Shown one piece after another: positions 1 through 11,416 of a stretch of DNA of 64,000 nt. The stretch lies in the NCBI GenBank assembly GCA_022393335.1, contig JAJEKB010021117.1, positions 1,274,360 through 1,338,359 on the forward strand, given 5' to 3'. Source of the stretch: Macrotrachela quadricornifera (Eukaryota > Rotifera > Eurotatoria > Philodinida > Philodinidae). A model generated the notes under the pieces. It searched no databases. It saw nothing but the letters and a program-made list of their open reading frames with translations, and was not told the origin of the DNA. How positions within the stretch are numbered: position 1 is the stretch's first letter; every line of letters begins with the position of its first letter. The translations under genes and the position numbers were made by a program.

Positions 1-739
1 CAGATATATTCGTTTCAACAATGTATTTTTATCGAACCTAGTTGATCTAACGATATTATTTATTTTTCTAGAATATCAAATAAATTTAATTACACTTATT
101 TTTGTAGATTTCCATTTATTTTTATGGATCATTTTATTATCAATCAATGAGTATGTGGAATATATCGATTTTTTCTAGAAAATTAATCGATGTATTAATC
201 GAAATCTTTACAAAGAAATGGAAATAAATATAAATTAAAGAAAGATAAAAGAAAGCTTATATTATTTTCAAATGAAACATTTTCATGATGACCTGTAAAT
301 TTTCTAATATTTGATGGAATTGTTGATATTTACAATGAACGACATTATGTAACTAAAATTTGTTTGGACGGTACTTTATTATCTTCTATTTATTGAAAAA
401 ATGTCTTTTTTATTATTCTATCAAAGCATTAGGCATATCTGTTTGACTTTTCATAATGAATCCATATTTCTTTCATGTACGTAAACAATATATAGAAGAA
501 TATTTCAAATAGGTTAAAACTGATAGATAGTCATACGGCTAGAATAAATTCATTCTTCAATGTATCGAAGAAATCACACACTTATGCCATTAATACATAT
601 TGTATAGTTAAATATAAATTCTAAAAAAAACTAATGTGATGCAAATTACGGCCCATCACGTGTAAATCTTTTATTTTTCTAAAATTTATAGAAAAAAAAG
701 ATAACAGAGAAGTTATTTTATTGAAATTTAAATATAAAA
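1..739. other. Intergenic, no gene seen
   Basis: AT-rich sequence with stop codons in all frames and no domain-bearing reading frame, tRNA or clear repeat. It lies downstream of the stop codon of the minus-strand membrane protein gene that ends at 740. Confidence 0.6.
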
Positions 740-2135
740 TCACATAGCATGATAAATAACTTTCTCCCAAGTCGTTGAAGTATCAAGATTACCTGTAGAC
801 CCACATCGATATCCACCTGCTGTTCCAACTAAATGCCAGCAAAGACGATATCCAGGATTAGTACTCATGTCACCATCACAATTATTTCTCAATACACTAT
901 TAGATCCATATACAAAACCCCATGAATTCCAATTCACAGTATTCATTGCAAAATACCAACCGACTCCATTTGCTTGACGTGTCATTGTATTACTAGCTGA
1001 AGAATTATATAAAACATCTGCTCGATTACCCATAGCAGCTAAAGTTAATAATGTATTACCAACTGGACGACATCCTAATAGAAGTTTATCTTTATAACAT
1101 GTTGATAAAATAGAACTAATATTTGGAAATAATGGTGTTGAATAGAAAGCTGAATAGCAAAGAGACCAAGCTGAAGATAATGTTGAAGGATTGAAATTCA
1201 ATTGTGGACCAGAAGCTGTAAGAACTGCAGTAATAGTTGTAGTACTTGTCGTAGTTACTGTCGTTGTTGTTGTTGTAGTAGTAGTAGATGTAACTGAAAA
1301 GAATAATAATCTGATCTCTTTATCTTAGTTCTTTTCTAGATTCTACTAATTATTATACCTGTTGTGGCAGTAGTAGTTGTCCCTGTTGTGACAGTAGTAG
1401 TTGTCCCTGTTGTTGCTGTAGTTGATGTGGTACCTGTACTTAGTGAAGTAAAACCAAGAGTTATATTATCAAAGAACTATATCAAAATATTTGTAACTGT
1501 TTGAGGATGGGAAGCACATATATATGCTTCAGTTCTCATCCAAGTACATTTTTACGTAAGAATGTCTCTTATGCCACTGTAATGGCAAAAATGATACTGT
1601 TGGTCATGGATCTATGATTATCATAGTGCTACACTATCTATTGTACCATACTTTTATTCACGTTCTTTCTAGCAAAAGCATTGTGTAGAGTTTCGAAAAG
1701 ACTCCTTTTTCCTCAAAACTAATCCTCGTCCGTAAAGGGTTAATATGACAATATTGAAAAGAAAAAATAGCAATTATATTTAAATTAGTTATCATTAAAA
1801 AAAACCTACTTATAGTAGTTGTGGTTGATTGTGTCAATGCTATAACCAAAGGGCAAGCTATTACTACAACAACTGCAATAAGAATCAATATGCCAAGAAT
1901 GACTTGTACTACGATTAATCTATTCCTACTGTAAATATATTATTAGTGAATAATATATGATATAAATTATGTCGTATTTACGTTGAACGAGATGATATTT
2001 GTGGAATATTTGCTAAATTAGTGTTTATCGTAGGATCTGGATTCTTTAAAAAAAAGTATAAATCAATAAAAATTTTAGTAAAAATTGATTATTTCTAACC
2101 CAAAATTGTAGATAATCCTGTTGCGACACCGACAT
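740..2135 (-). CDS. Type II membrane protein, Thr-rich stalk, Cys-rich ectodomain
   Basis: Five exons (2135-2100, 2043-1982, 1928-1810, 1433-1359, 1293-740) join in frame to 281 aa, with GT-AG introns at every step. Residues 1-35 are a short polar cytoplasmic tail. About 36-62 is one strongly hydrophobic helix (VILGILILIAVVVVIA). Residues 67-125 are almost all Thr with Ser and Ala, encoded partly by a small 75-bp exon that contains a short internal repeat. Residues 128-281 are a Trp- and Cys-rich domain with motifs such as GCRPVGNTLL, NGVGWYF, SWGF and YRLCWH. I do not recognise this domain. Tail-helix-stalk-ectodomain order suggests a cell-surface or secretory-pathway protein. The LamG gene at 60.3-62.9 kb has the same layout. 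The gene structure is well supported; the function is unknown. Confidence 0.75.
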
Positions 2136-3905
2136 TGGTAAAGTAGAATTGTAAATGATTGTATTGATTTTCGATATGTTTTTTTTACATATTCAATTGC
2201 ATCGCAAAACAAAAAGCAACAACGCGAAAACAATTTAAAATAACAGAATAAAACGTATTGCTTTCTATTTCATTTATTAGTTAAACAAATAAAAATCATT
2301 TTGATGATTTATGTTTACCTACATAAATTGATCCATCATTTTTGTTTGAAATAAAAAACAAATAAACTTTTACATCAATAGACTTGTTTTTTTATTATTA
2401 TTAGTGCTGTTGAGAAAATACATGAGAATTTTTTGAACTCATTCTCTATTACGATACATGCCATAAGATATAAGTTCGTCTTTTTTAGACTTGTACAGTT
2501 TTTCATGGCATCATTAGAATTTCTTCTCTTTCTTTCGTTTTTACATAATGCATGAATGCATATATGATTCCTTTTATATCACCGATCAACGAATTCTTTT
2601 TAACTTAGACTGTTGATTATATATACTCGGCGTTAATATAATGCATAAATAAACATCATATACACGACAACTTGTATATGGATCTAATACTTTCCTCTCA
2701 TGATCAAAGATAATTTACAAGAACTTTCTCTTCCCGACAGTGGATGGAAAAGTGAATCAGAAGCAATTTCCATGTACAGTATGTAAACTCTGATGAACCA
2801 TGAGTATCGTGAAAAATTTAATGCTTTTAGCTTATTTCTGCCGAGTTATTTGATATTTACAGCTTTTTTGTAGTACAGCACCTTGGTCTCTCTCAGGTTT
2901 ACCTGAAAAATTAACTTTCGAATTTTAAGTGAAAACTTTGTGCAGAGAAAGATCTCAATAAGACTAGTTTATTCTGGAAGTTTAAATTTTTTAGCTTTCT
3001 TTTACCCGGGCAGACGAGTATAAGAAATAATACTCTTTCTCATATCACTTATAGCATACCTTATTGAGAACTTTCTTTGCACAAAATTTCAAGTCAAAAT
3101 TCGAAAGTTGATTTTCCAAGTAAACCTGAGAACCTAGGATGGATGATGACAAGCTCTATAAAATAGTAGATTAAAATTCAAATAAAAGCCTCGGTGGAAT
3201 CTAGCGAACAAATAGCATTATTGACTAATCGTTATTTCTTAGTATATAACATGAAAGTTTTTTGTTCTATTACAATAGAAGAAGCTTCAGTAAATCTGAA
3301 GGCTTTCCACTATATGATAAACATATGGTACTACATAACAGTATTAATTTGCAAAAGCTGTCGCCTGGAAATTGAAAGTCAAAATGCAGTTAAATACACA
3401 ACCATAATAACCTTAATGTTAACTACAATTTAAGTTAAGATTTCGCAAATTGATTTTCTCGTCTGGCCATTCACTGCAACTTCTTAAGCAACCATGTAAT
3501 TTCTAAACAATTTAATATTACTGAGTTTATGTTAAGAAAAAAGTTTTTCATTAGCTTTATTTTTAATTATATCATAAAGATAATATCACGCACAAAATAA
3601 ATAAATAAATAAAAAATGAAATTTATGTTGCGTATATTTATTCTCTGAAAATTTTCTCCTTTTTTTATCTCGTATAATAAATACATATGTATAAATTTAT
3701 ACAATAAAATATGAGATAAAATTGAAAGAGAAATTAAATAATATTATTATTTGTTTGTTTGTTTTTTTATTAAGATTAATGAATAAAACAATGATTAATA
3801 TTAATTTTAAGATTTATCACATAAATTAAATGGAATATTGTCAATATAAGATCTAAAAAAAAAGTATTTTATTAATAATTAAAAAAAGAAAGAAAATATT
3901 TCGTT
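2136..3905. other. Intergenic, with one inverted-repeat element
   Basis: No convincing gene. The 79-codon frame at 3194-3433 has no domain and is AT-biased by chance. The inverted repeat at 2880-3138 is listed separately. The last 300 bases are A/T runs flanking the 3' end of the FAM193-like gene. Confidence 0.6.
2880..3138. repeat. Foldback element, family A (inner part)
   Basis: Left arm 2880-2965 and right arm 3052-3138 are imperfect inverted copies: CTCTCAGGTTTACCTG on the left is answered by AGTAAACCTGAGAACC on the right, and a TTTCGAATTTT / AAAATTCGAAAG pair lies inside. The arm sequence also aligns with the inner arms of the complete element in the GBF1 intron (38056-38670), so this appears to be a truncated copy of the same family. 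There is no coding capacity. Confidence 0.7.
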
Positions 3906-6900
3906 TTACTTTTTAAAATCTTCAATTTCTTTATCTAATGCATCCATTTCATCGATATTATTATCTTGTAATATATTTAAATTATTAAAATTTTCATTTA
4001 AATTATAATGAATTGATGATGGAATAGTTAAACCAGTACCACTCTTAAATGGATCATAAAGTGGAAAATCATTTGGAATTAATTGTTCATCAGAAGAATA
4101 TTTCCATTGAGATTCATTAGAATTTATTTTCGATATATTATTCCATGTTGTATTATCTACTGAAGAATTAATTGGAAATGGTGTATTACGTTGTTCGGAT
4201 GTAGGACGTTGAATACAACGAGATATTGATGAATTTGGACGTTGAACAGGACCTGGTGGAATAAGATAACCATTTGGATTCCAATAAAGAGAAGATGATG
4301 ATTGATCAAGTGGAAGTATATCATTTGTTTTATTTGGTATTATAATAGAAGATGATGGAATAAAAGGTGGTGCTGTAGGATGAAGTGTTGATGATGATAA
4401 TACTAAATAAAAAAATTTTTTATTTAAAAAAAAATTAAATTTTTACTTTGTGATTGTTCAGGAGTTGACCAAGCAGATGTTGATTCAGTTTTTTGTTGTT
4501 GTATAGTTTTTACTGAATTATGATTAGTTGATGGAGTTATAATATTAATATTTTGTTGTTTATTATTTTCTGCTATAGGTTTTTGTTGAGCAATATTCGA
4601 TGTATGAGTAGTTTTTGATTTTGGTATAGTTTGTTGTCGTTTTTGTTTGGTATTATTAGGTGAAGAAGGTGTTGGTGTTGATTTATGTTTACTTTGTTTA
4701 CGAGATATTGTTATCCAATTAACTTCTTCTTCTGGTGAAATAGGAATTTCTGATGGAGGAATAATATTTAATGATTTAATAGAAGGTATTTTTTCAATAG
4801 GAGGAGGAGGAGGAGGAGAAGGTTGTAGTGGTGGTGGTGATGAAGGTATTGTAATAGGTGATGTCGATGATTTTTCATTTTCTTGTTCAAGTTTTACTTT
4901 AGTTTTTCGTTTACGTTTTGATGAAGTTTGTGAATTATTTGATTGTAATTGATTTTGTTTAATATTATCATTTATTTGTTGTTTATCTTTTTTTTTCTTA
5001 GATTTTTTTGATAGATTTTCATTTGATATTGTTTCATTTCCATCAATATATCGAACTAAATCATCAATATTATTTTCATATGGTTTTATTTTTGATTTAT
5101 TTCCTTGTTGTTCAGATGTATTTTGTATTGTACGTTTAGTTAATTTAAGTTTTAATCGTTCTTTTGTTTCAATATCACGTGGATTAAATGTATATGTTAT
5201 TGTTGGTGAATTTGATGGTAATGACATACAATTAAGACAAGGATTTGTTATTGAAGAATTTGATTCTGATGTTGAATCACATGAACATAAATCATAATTT
5301 TTATCATTTAAATAAGATTTTTGTAATTCATCAATTGATTTTGATGAATCAAATGATGATAATAATGTTGATAAATCATTATTTGATGATGTATGACGAA
5401 GAAATTGATCAAGATTATTTAATGTCATTGTTGGATCTGTTTTAATTGATGAACCTTAAATTAAAAAACAAAAAAAAAATAAAAATAATTATTTTAATTA
5501 ATTATAAAACCTTGTTTTCGTGATAGATTAATATTTAAACGTTTTTGATTGTTTGATAATATATGAGAATTTTCATTTGTTGTTATTGAACCAAATGTTC
5601 CAGCTGTAAATGAAACAGATTGAATTTTAGCTGATAAATGTGATACACATGTTGGAATTTCTGTTTTAGTTAATAATGGTATAGTTAATGGACGAAAATC
5701 TGCTTGTAATTTTGCACCTTTTGATGATGGTGGTTTTGGTGGAAATATTATATCAGATGTAAGAGATATTTTTGGTAATGATATATTTGATGTTGTTAAA
5801 TTTTCTTTTCGACGATTTGATTTAGATTTTTTTATTGAATTTACTTTAAAAAAAAAAAATTTTTTTCTATAAATGAATTTGTCTATTTTATATTTACTAG
5901 AAGATAGTTGTTCATTATTATTCATTGTAATTTCATTTGTTATTGGTTTTGATTTATCATCATTATTATTAATTAAATTATCTGATTCTTCTTTTGTATA
6001 ACTTGAAGATGATGTATTGTTATTAAGAAGATATTCATCATAAGATGATATAGATGAACATTCTTTACCACCAATATCTGAACCTATGGATGAACCATTT
6101 GAACCTTGTTGTGATGTAATAGGTATTATTGAGGAATTATTTGATAATGGAATGTTTACAGCATTTGTTGTAGAACTTAAATAAATAAATAAGTTTATTT
6201 TGAAAAAAAAAGAATTATTTTTTGTTATAATTAAACTAACCTGTTTAAATGATCTTTATTTAATCCTAATATATTTCGATTTTTTTTTGTTTTTTTACAA
6301 ATTTTTTTCGTTTTTGTTTTAATAATAATTCCTGTTTGATTTCGAGTATTTTTTGTTATTGTATTCATTTTTGTTTGACAATCTTTATATAAACAATCAA
6401 TTTCTGACATTTCTTCATCAAATGTTAAAAATCTATTTAATAATTGTGTATATTCAGCTGGTGAATAATTATTATCAATATCATTTGATGGTTGAAGTAA
6501 ATCAATCATTGTTGACATTGAATGTTGAATTTTTTTATCCATATAAACTAATTTTTCATATAAATGTTTATTATATAATAGCCATGTTAAATGAAATGAT
6601 TTCATATAATATTCTTCCTTAAAAAAAAAAAAAAAATTTTTTTTTATTATTTCAAAATATTTTTTTTAATACAAACTAAATAAGAAATAATTATTGAAAC
6701 ATTTTTAGCTGCTTGAATAAATGTATTATATTCATCCAAAAGATATGAAATAAATAATTGTACATCATTGGATGTTTTTAAACATATTTGAAAACGTTTT
6801 AATACTTGATTACGTATTTCATTAACATATTCTAATACAATTGATTCAATATTATTAAATAATGATTCAGCATCTAATTGAGTTAATCTATAAGAAAATA

Positions 6901-7437
6901 TATATAAATATTATTTTGAATATTTATTTTATAATTACATTTGTACATATTCTTTTGCTTTACATATATCTTTTGTTGTATGATTTTCTAAAAGAAAATA
7001 TATAGATTAATAATCACCAATTGATTGTGGGTATTACACTTTCGTTTTCAATCTAACTATTATGAATATAAAAATTTTACCTGTAAATTCTCTATTTGTT
7101 TCTCGATAGATACATTTAATAAGATGAGCAATATCATGCCATATTTTTCTTGTATCTAATGATATTAATTCTGAATCATCATTTATTGATGAACATGATG
7201 AACACCGATATTCATCATCTGAACTTGTATTTTGTACATTATTCTATTTAATAAAATATACAAAAAAATTATTAAAAAATTTTTTTTTTGTTTTACTTCA
7301 TTTTTACAATTTTGAAAATTATTATTTTCATCATTAAAATACGATGTAATCTTCTAAATAAATAAAAATATTTCAAAAAAATAAAAAAATATATCAAAAC
7401 ATACCTGTGGCTTTTCTTCTTCTTCTTGTAAATCCAT
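3906..7437 (-). CDS. FAM193-like protein, ten exons
   Basis: Exons 7437-7405, 7353-7297, 7243-7081, 6987-6939, 6887-6677, 6617-6241, 6175-5898, 5843-5511, 5454-4447 and 4402-3906 join in frame to 1001 aa. The fifth donor is ambiguous: ending at 6701 also keeps frame. The N-terminal third is folded-looking, with a CSSCSS cysteine cluster followed by WHDIAHLIKCIYRE. A helical segment (MKSFHLTWLLYNKHLYEKLV) follows. The rest is low-complexity, Ser/Asn-rich and polyproline. A second Cys cluster (CSCDSTSESN...CLNC), a basic helix after IDDLVRYIDGNE, and a C-terminal acidic helix ending DALDKEIEDFKK recall animal FAM193A/B. The match is from memory of the family's pattern, so the name is tentative. 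It could instead be a rotifer-specific scaffold protein. The start is the first ATG, 342 bases from the divergent SF3B5 start. Confidence 0.55.
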
Positions 7438-7779
7438 TTTATTTTTCAAAATAAAATCTAAAATCATTTAATATTATTCATGTAAAAAAAAAAAAGAAAA
7501 AGATAAAATCGCTATTGCGCAATTTTGACAGATGTCTTTAGTTAAGCAAATATGAATAATTTTTTGTTTTATCCTATGAATCATTTACGGAAATAGAAAA
7601 GAATGACGAAATGAAACAATAAAAAAAAAAAAAAGAAGTCATCTAATCAAAAGAAAAAAATGAAGGTTTCATATGTCAATTTATCATTTGTTGATTTAAT
7701 CGACCAATAAAAGAAAATTTACACACACAAAAAAAAAAAGAGAAATATTTCTTCATTCTAGCAAACAAAAAAAATAATA
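7438..7779. promoter_or_regulatory. Shared divergent promoter region
   Basis: A 342-bp gap separates the start codons of the minus-strand FAM193-like gene and plus-strand SF3B5, so both must be driven from here. It contains A and T homopolymer runs and a polypyrimidine-AG (TTCTTCATTCTAG, AG at 7760-7761) 18 bases upstream of the SF3B5 ATG, which would serve as an acceptor for a 5'UTR intron or a spliced leader. No TATA-like box was assigned. Confidence 0.45.
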
Positions 7780-8105
7780 ATGGGAGATCGATATAATATT
7801 CATAGTCAACTTGAACATTTACAATCAAAATATGTTGGTAAGTTATTTATTAAAAAAAAAAACAAAAAACAATAAAGAAATCTTTTTATTATTTATTTAA
7901 AGGTACAGGACATGCTGATACAGCAAAATGGGAATGGGCATCAAATATTCATCGTGATACATATGCATCATATTTAGGTCATTTTGATATGCTTAATCAT
8001 ATAGCTTTATGTGAAAATGAAAGTAAAGCTCGAGTTAAATTTCAATTATTAAAAAAACTTATTCAACCATGTGGACCACCACATGAAAAAATGGATGAAA
8101 GTTAA
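7780..8105 (+). CDS. SF3B5: Splicing factor 3B subunit 5
   Basis: Two exons (7780-7837, 7903-8105) with a 65-bp GT-AG intron give exactly 86 aa, the usual animal length. The protein carries the family signatures RYNIHSQLEHLQSKYVGTGH, TAKWEWASNIHRD, YLGHFDMLNH and ENESKARVKF, and ends in PCGPPHEKM. SF3B5 (SF3b10) is a small subunit of the SF3b complex of U2 snRNP, in the nucleus, where it helps hold SF3B1 and SF3B3 together at branch-point recognition. A pyrimidine-rich AG lies just upstream at 7760-7761. ATG12 starts on the same strand only 190 bases after the stop, with an AATAAA signal at 8159-8164 between them. Identity is near certain. Confidence 0.97.
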
Positions 8106-8269
8106 TAATTTACAAAAAAAAAAAGAAAATAATGTATTTTTCTTGTTATTGTTCTATGAATAAAATTTTCAAGATACAAAAAAAAAAAGAATGTGTATAT
8201 ATATATGTTATCATTATATTGACATAGACTGATATGAAAGACAAAATTGTAAAGATTCATTTCTTTTGT

Positions 8270-8283
8270 TTTTTGTATTTCAG
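8270..8283 (+). promoter_or_regulatory. Probable splice (or trans-splice) acceptor before ATG12
   Basis: A T-rich tract ends in TTTCAG, 12 bases before the ATG12 start codon. No obvious 5' donor exon was found between the SF3B5 stop and this site. Bdelloids are known to use spliced-leader trans-splicing, so this could be the acceptor that separates ATG12 from an upstream operon partner. An ordinary 5'UTR intron is the alternative. Confidence 0.45.
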
Positions 8284-8295
8284 ATTTCTAAAATA

Positions 8296-8682
8296 ATGTC
8301 AACAAATGAAAATGATGATATTGATTCTAAAACAATAAATTCTGATGATTTAACTTCAAGTATAACACGTCAAAATACTGATACAGATAATATTACTAAT
8401 ACTAGTAATGAAAATGTTGTTTTTCTGCTTAAAGCAGTTGGTGGTGCACCAATATTAAAAAAGAAAAAATGGGTTTTACCTAGATCAAGAACTATTGGTT
8501 TTATTGCTGAATTTCTTAAAAGTCATATGAAATTAAATGATGAACACCGAGATCAATTAGTTCTTTATGTTAATCAAGCATTTGCACCAGCATTAGATAC
8601 AAGTATTGGTGCAGTTAATGATTGTTTTCGTAGTGAAGGTACACTTGTTTTACATTATGCATTAACACCAGCATGGGGATAA
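8296..8682 (+). CDS. ATG12: Ubiquitin-like autophagy protein ATG12
   Basis: 128 aa. A disordered Asn/Thr/Asp-rich N-terminus of about 40 residues is followed by a ubiquitin-like fold. Recognisable motifs are VVFLLKAVGGAPILKKKKW, RTIGFIAEFLK, LVLYVNQAFAPALDTSIGA and DCFRSEGTLVLHYALTPAWG. The terminal Gly is what ATG7/ATG10 activate for conjugation to a lysine of ATG5; ATG12-ATG5 with ATG16 then acts as the E3 for LC3/ATG8 lipidation on the phagophore. I chose the ATG at 8296 rather than the in-frame one at 8266, because TTTTGTATTTCAG (AG at 8282-8283) lies between them and looks like a splice acceptor. No intron interrupts the coding part. It may be the second gene of an SF3B5-ATG12 operon. 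Confidence 0.96.
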   Translation: MSTNENDDIDSKTINSDDLTSSITRQNTDTDNITNTSNENVVFLLKAVGGAPILKKKKWVLPRSRTIGFIAEFLKSHMKLNDEHRDQLVLYVNQAFAPALDTSIGAVNDCFRSEGTLVLHYALTPAWG

Positions 8683-8912
8683 AAATAAATTTCTTCGCTT
8701 TTTTTATTTTTATATAAAAAAATGTAATGTTTTTTTTGTGATTTTTGTAGATTGATGGAGAAAGATATTTAAGGAAAAAAAAATTTTATTAAGAATTTCT
8801 ATTGTTCAATTTCTTCATTGTCCTTATCAAATGATCGTCTTCAAAAATGATGTTAAAAAACATAAATTTTAGTTTTTAAATATTCAAATAAAGTTTGATC
8901 ATATATGGAAAT

Positions 8913-9052
8913 ATGAATGGTAAGAAAAAATTTTAATTATTAAATGATTTAAAATTTAAAAAAAAATTTATTTAGCCTTTCATGGTGAAATATCTGTTTC
9001 AACTGATCGTGATATAATTCATACAGATGAACGTGAAGTTGATGGAGAATAA
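8913..9052 (+). CDS. Possible two-exon microprotein or terminal exon
   Basis: ATG AAT G at 8913-8919 is followed by a 56-bp intron (GTAAG...TTTATTTAG, 8920-8975) and then 8976-9052 ending in TAA. The joined frame is 27 codons, with an acidic tail (DERHEVDGE-like: DEREVDGE). The splice signals are good and the reading frame stays open across the join, but a 7-base first exon is weak. It may equally be the last exon of a longer transcript that begins upstream, near ATG12. No family is recognised. Confidence 0.25.
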
Positions 9053-9647
9053 AAAATAATTATAAAATGTTAGAAATTGATGCTCGTTTTATTATATATC
9101 ATTTTAATATTAAGAATTTAGCAAAAATGACATTTGAATTTGATGTACTACTAAATTTCCTGATTCATTTTTATATCTTGTTTTAAAATTTAAATAACTT
9201 TCTCTAGGCAGGTCATTAGTAGTCTGCATTTTAATCTCATTAGTTTGGCGGTGACAGCTTTAATTTGACTCGAATATATGCCATTTTTCTTACGGACAGT
9301 ACAGATCGTTCCATTGTAAGATTGAAATACGATGTAAAAATACATGATATGTCTTGTTACTGTCAATCTTCGTCTATTATTTGTTGCTGAAATTTTTATT
9401 TCCTTTCTCGAACTTGAACGACTTTATATGAATTTCTATGGTATAGACACTTTTATTCTACAACTTATCAACTTTTGGTTCATCTTTAACTCATTTTGTG
9501 AAAAAAGTATTCTTATTCAATGATCACAATAAATGTAATTTCTTTCTGTTATCTGACACAAGCAATACGAGGCAATAGAAAGCCTTGATATTCAATCGAA
9601 ATCTATAAAAATGAGCTGACTTATGTTTCAATTATAGTTCAAACTAA

Positions 9648-10160
9648 TAAGGAAACCTTCCCAGATTCCCGAGCGTTTTTTGAGTCGGGATTTAGTGCAC
9701 CTTATAGATCTCGATGAATTATGTTTATGGTTAAAAGAGTTTGGGCCCATGGCTTGTTCCTGAAAAGATATCCAGATTTTAGTAAATTTCTCTTATAGGA
9801 CTCTACTTTCCTAGCATAACTTTATTTTCGATTTTTTGACGTGAGTTTTTACCCATATAAAGACTTCAGCTAGACTAACTCGCAGAAAAAAAAGTGGTAT
9901 ATACAGCATGCATTTTTGGAAATCTTCACATCTCGAAGAGACTTCGTCGATAAGTTCTGAATTTTTTTCTGCGAGCTAGTCTAGCTGAAGTCTTTATGTG
10001 GGTAAAGATCTTGTAAGGAAAATGCACTAAAACCTCAATATTTCGTTAGGAACATGCCATGGGTCCGGACTCTTTTAACCATAAACATAATTCACTGAGG
10101 TCTATAAGATGTACTAAGGCCTGATTCAAAAACGCTCTGGCATCTGGGAAGGTTTCCTTA
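9648..10160. repeat. Foldback element with long inverted arms
   Basis: Ends are exact inverted copies: TAAGGAAACCTTCCCAGAT at 9648 and ATCTGGGAAGGTTTCCTTA ending at 10160. The arms of roughly 220 bases stay alignable inward (GTTTATGGTTAAAAGAGT against ACTCTTTTAACCATAAAC; GACTTCAGCTAGACTA against TAGTCTAGCTGAAGTC), leaving a loop of about 60 bases near 9900-9965. There is no open reading frame. Gapped similarity to the outer arm of the 38056-38670 element (TTTGAGTCGGGA / TTTTGAGCCGAGAC; GGGCCCATGGCTTGTT / GGGCCGTTGGCTTATT) suggests a diverged member of the same family. Confidence 0.85.
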
Positions 10161-10439
10161 TGAGAATATGTAAAATAGACCGCAATTCAATTTCATTCTG
10201 AACTTGATTATGACTGTTATATTTATTGAAAATGAATACGCGACATGTTTTTTTTTTCTTTGTGATAAAATAGAAATTATACTACTAATTAATCTAATAA
10301 AATACCGCACACATTGATGAAATTTTTCATGAAAAATTTTAAACATTAAAATTAAAAGTTTGTTCAGAAAAATGTTGCTCATGATAATAATGAAATAAGA
10401 AAATTAATTGGACGTGATCCTTAGTAATGATTAGTAAGT

Positions 10440-10960
10440 CGATATATGTACTTACGAGATGAAGTCCTTAAACGATTAATTGCTTTAGAATCGAGATTAT
10501 GTACATCATGTAGCTTCTAATGAGTTATGAATACTCTGAAAAGAGTTTCGACTTCTAGTATATGGCTGCCAAGACAATGCATTTCTTCGACATTTTTTAA
10601 TAGAATGTCATGGTCTTTCTCATGAAAATTTCCATAGAGATAGTTTATTGTAAAATTTTACACATTTTCTTTAGTCTTATCCTGAAATATTATTATCGAA
10701 TCTATCTCTATATATGAGCGATGGAATACGCGTTCACAACGAACTATTCTCGATTAGATCTATCTTTTTGCAAAATTTCTAGTTGGAATTCAAAAGTTAA
10801 TGTTTCTAAGGGAGATGACAACATTCTGTTAAAAAATATCGGAAAAATGCAATATCTCGGTACCAATAAGTTAAATGTCCAAACTTTTTTCAGAGCATTC
10901 ATTAACATAGGTTCACAAATCTGACAACAGAATCCTATATGATGCCGTTGGTAGATGCTG
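10440..10960. repeat. Degraded copy of foldback family A
   Basis: The left part (GAGATTATGTACATCATGTAG then ATGAGTTATGAATACTCTGAAAA) and right part (GAACTATTCTCGATTAGATC, then CAAACTTTTTTCAGAGCATTC) match the left and right arms of the GBF1-intron element at 38090-38150 and 38420-38600 in the same order and orientation. It is older than the 38 kb copy: the arms no longer pair well with each other. Boundaries are approximate. Confidence 0.65.
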
Positions 10961-11416
10961 CTCTTCGGTACCTATTGGATGAGACTTCCGAAATCAATAT
11001 AGGATCCGATCGAATCTAAATGGTACGGATTCCGATATGATTCTGTTATCCGATTCCTCCATAATCTTGCATTATTCTATTGGATTGATCGACCTGTAAT
11101 GATATACATAATCACGACTCGAAATCGATTAATCATTTTGGAATCTATCCTCATTAAATTGATCTATGTTTAGATATTAAGTATTGCAAATGAAAAAGAA
11201 GATTCTGATAACTACTAAGACTAGCAGGTGAAAATTTGCTATGATCTATTATGTTGAAAAAAAATTTTCAAAAGAAAAATCAAAAATAATATTAATTTCT
11301 GAAATAAATGATTTTTATTTGTCATTATAAATATTTAAAAAGTTCATTATTATCATATTTTATTCGAAATGAATTTAACTATGAAACATTGATTTATAAG
11401 ATAATATTTCTTATAA

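Larger units (their letters stand above)
9053..11416. other. Repeat-rich intergenic region
   Basis: No gene. Most of it is taken up by two related foldback elements (9648-10160 and about 10440-10960, listed separately). The 60-75-codon frames here lie inside or beside the repeats and carry no domains. Confidence 0.6.

Noticed and set aside
3194..3433. 79-codon plus-strand frame next to the foldback element
   Set aside because: No homology pattern, no splice or promoter context, overlaps repeat-derived sequence.
4647..4952. Gly-rich 101-codon plus-strand frame
   Set aside because: It is the complement of the polyproline segment of the FAM193-like gene.
5494..5925. Reading the FAM193-like frame straight through 5844-5897 as coding
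   Set aside because: The stretch has GTAAAT and TTTAAAG borders with a long T run and a Phe/Lys homopolymer translation; treating it as an intron keeps frame and fits the local intron size.
10158..10382. 74-codon minus-strand frame
   Set aside because: Begins in the foldback terminus and has AT-driven composition.
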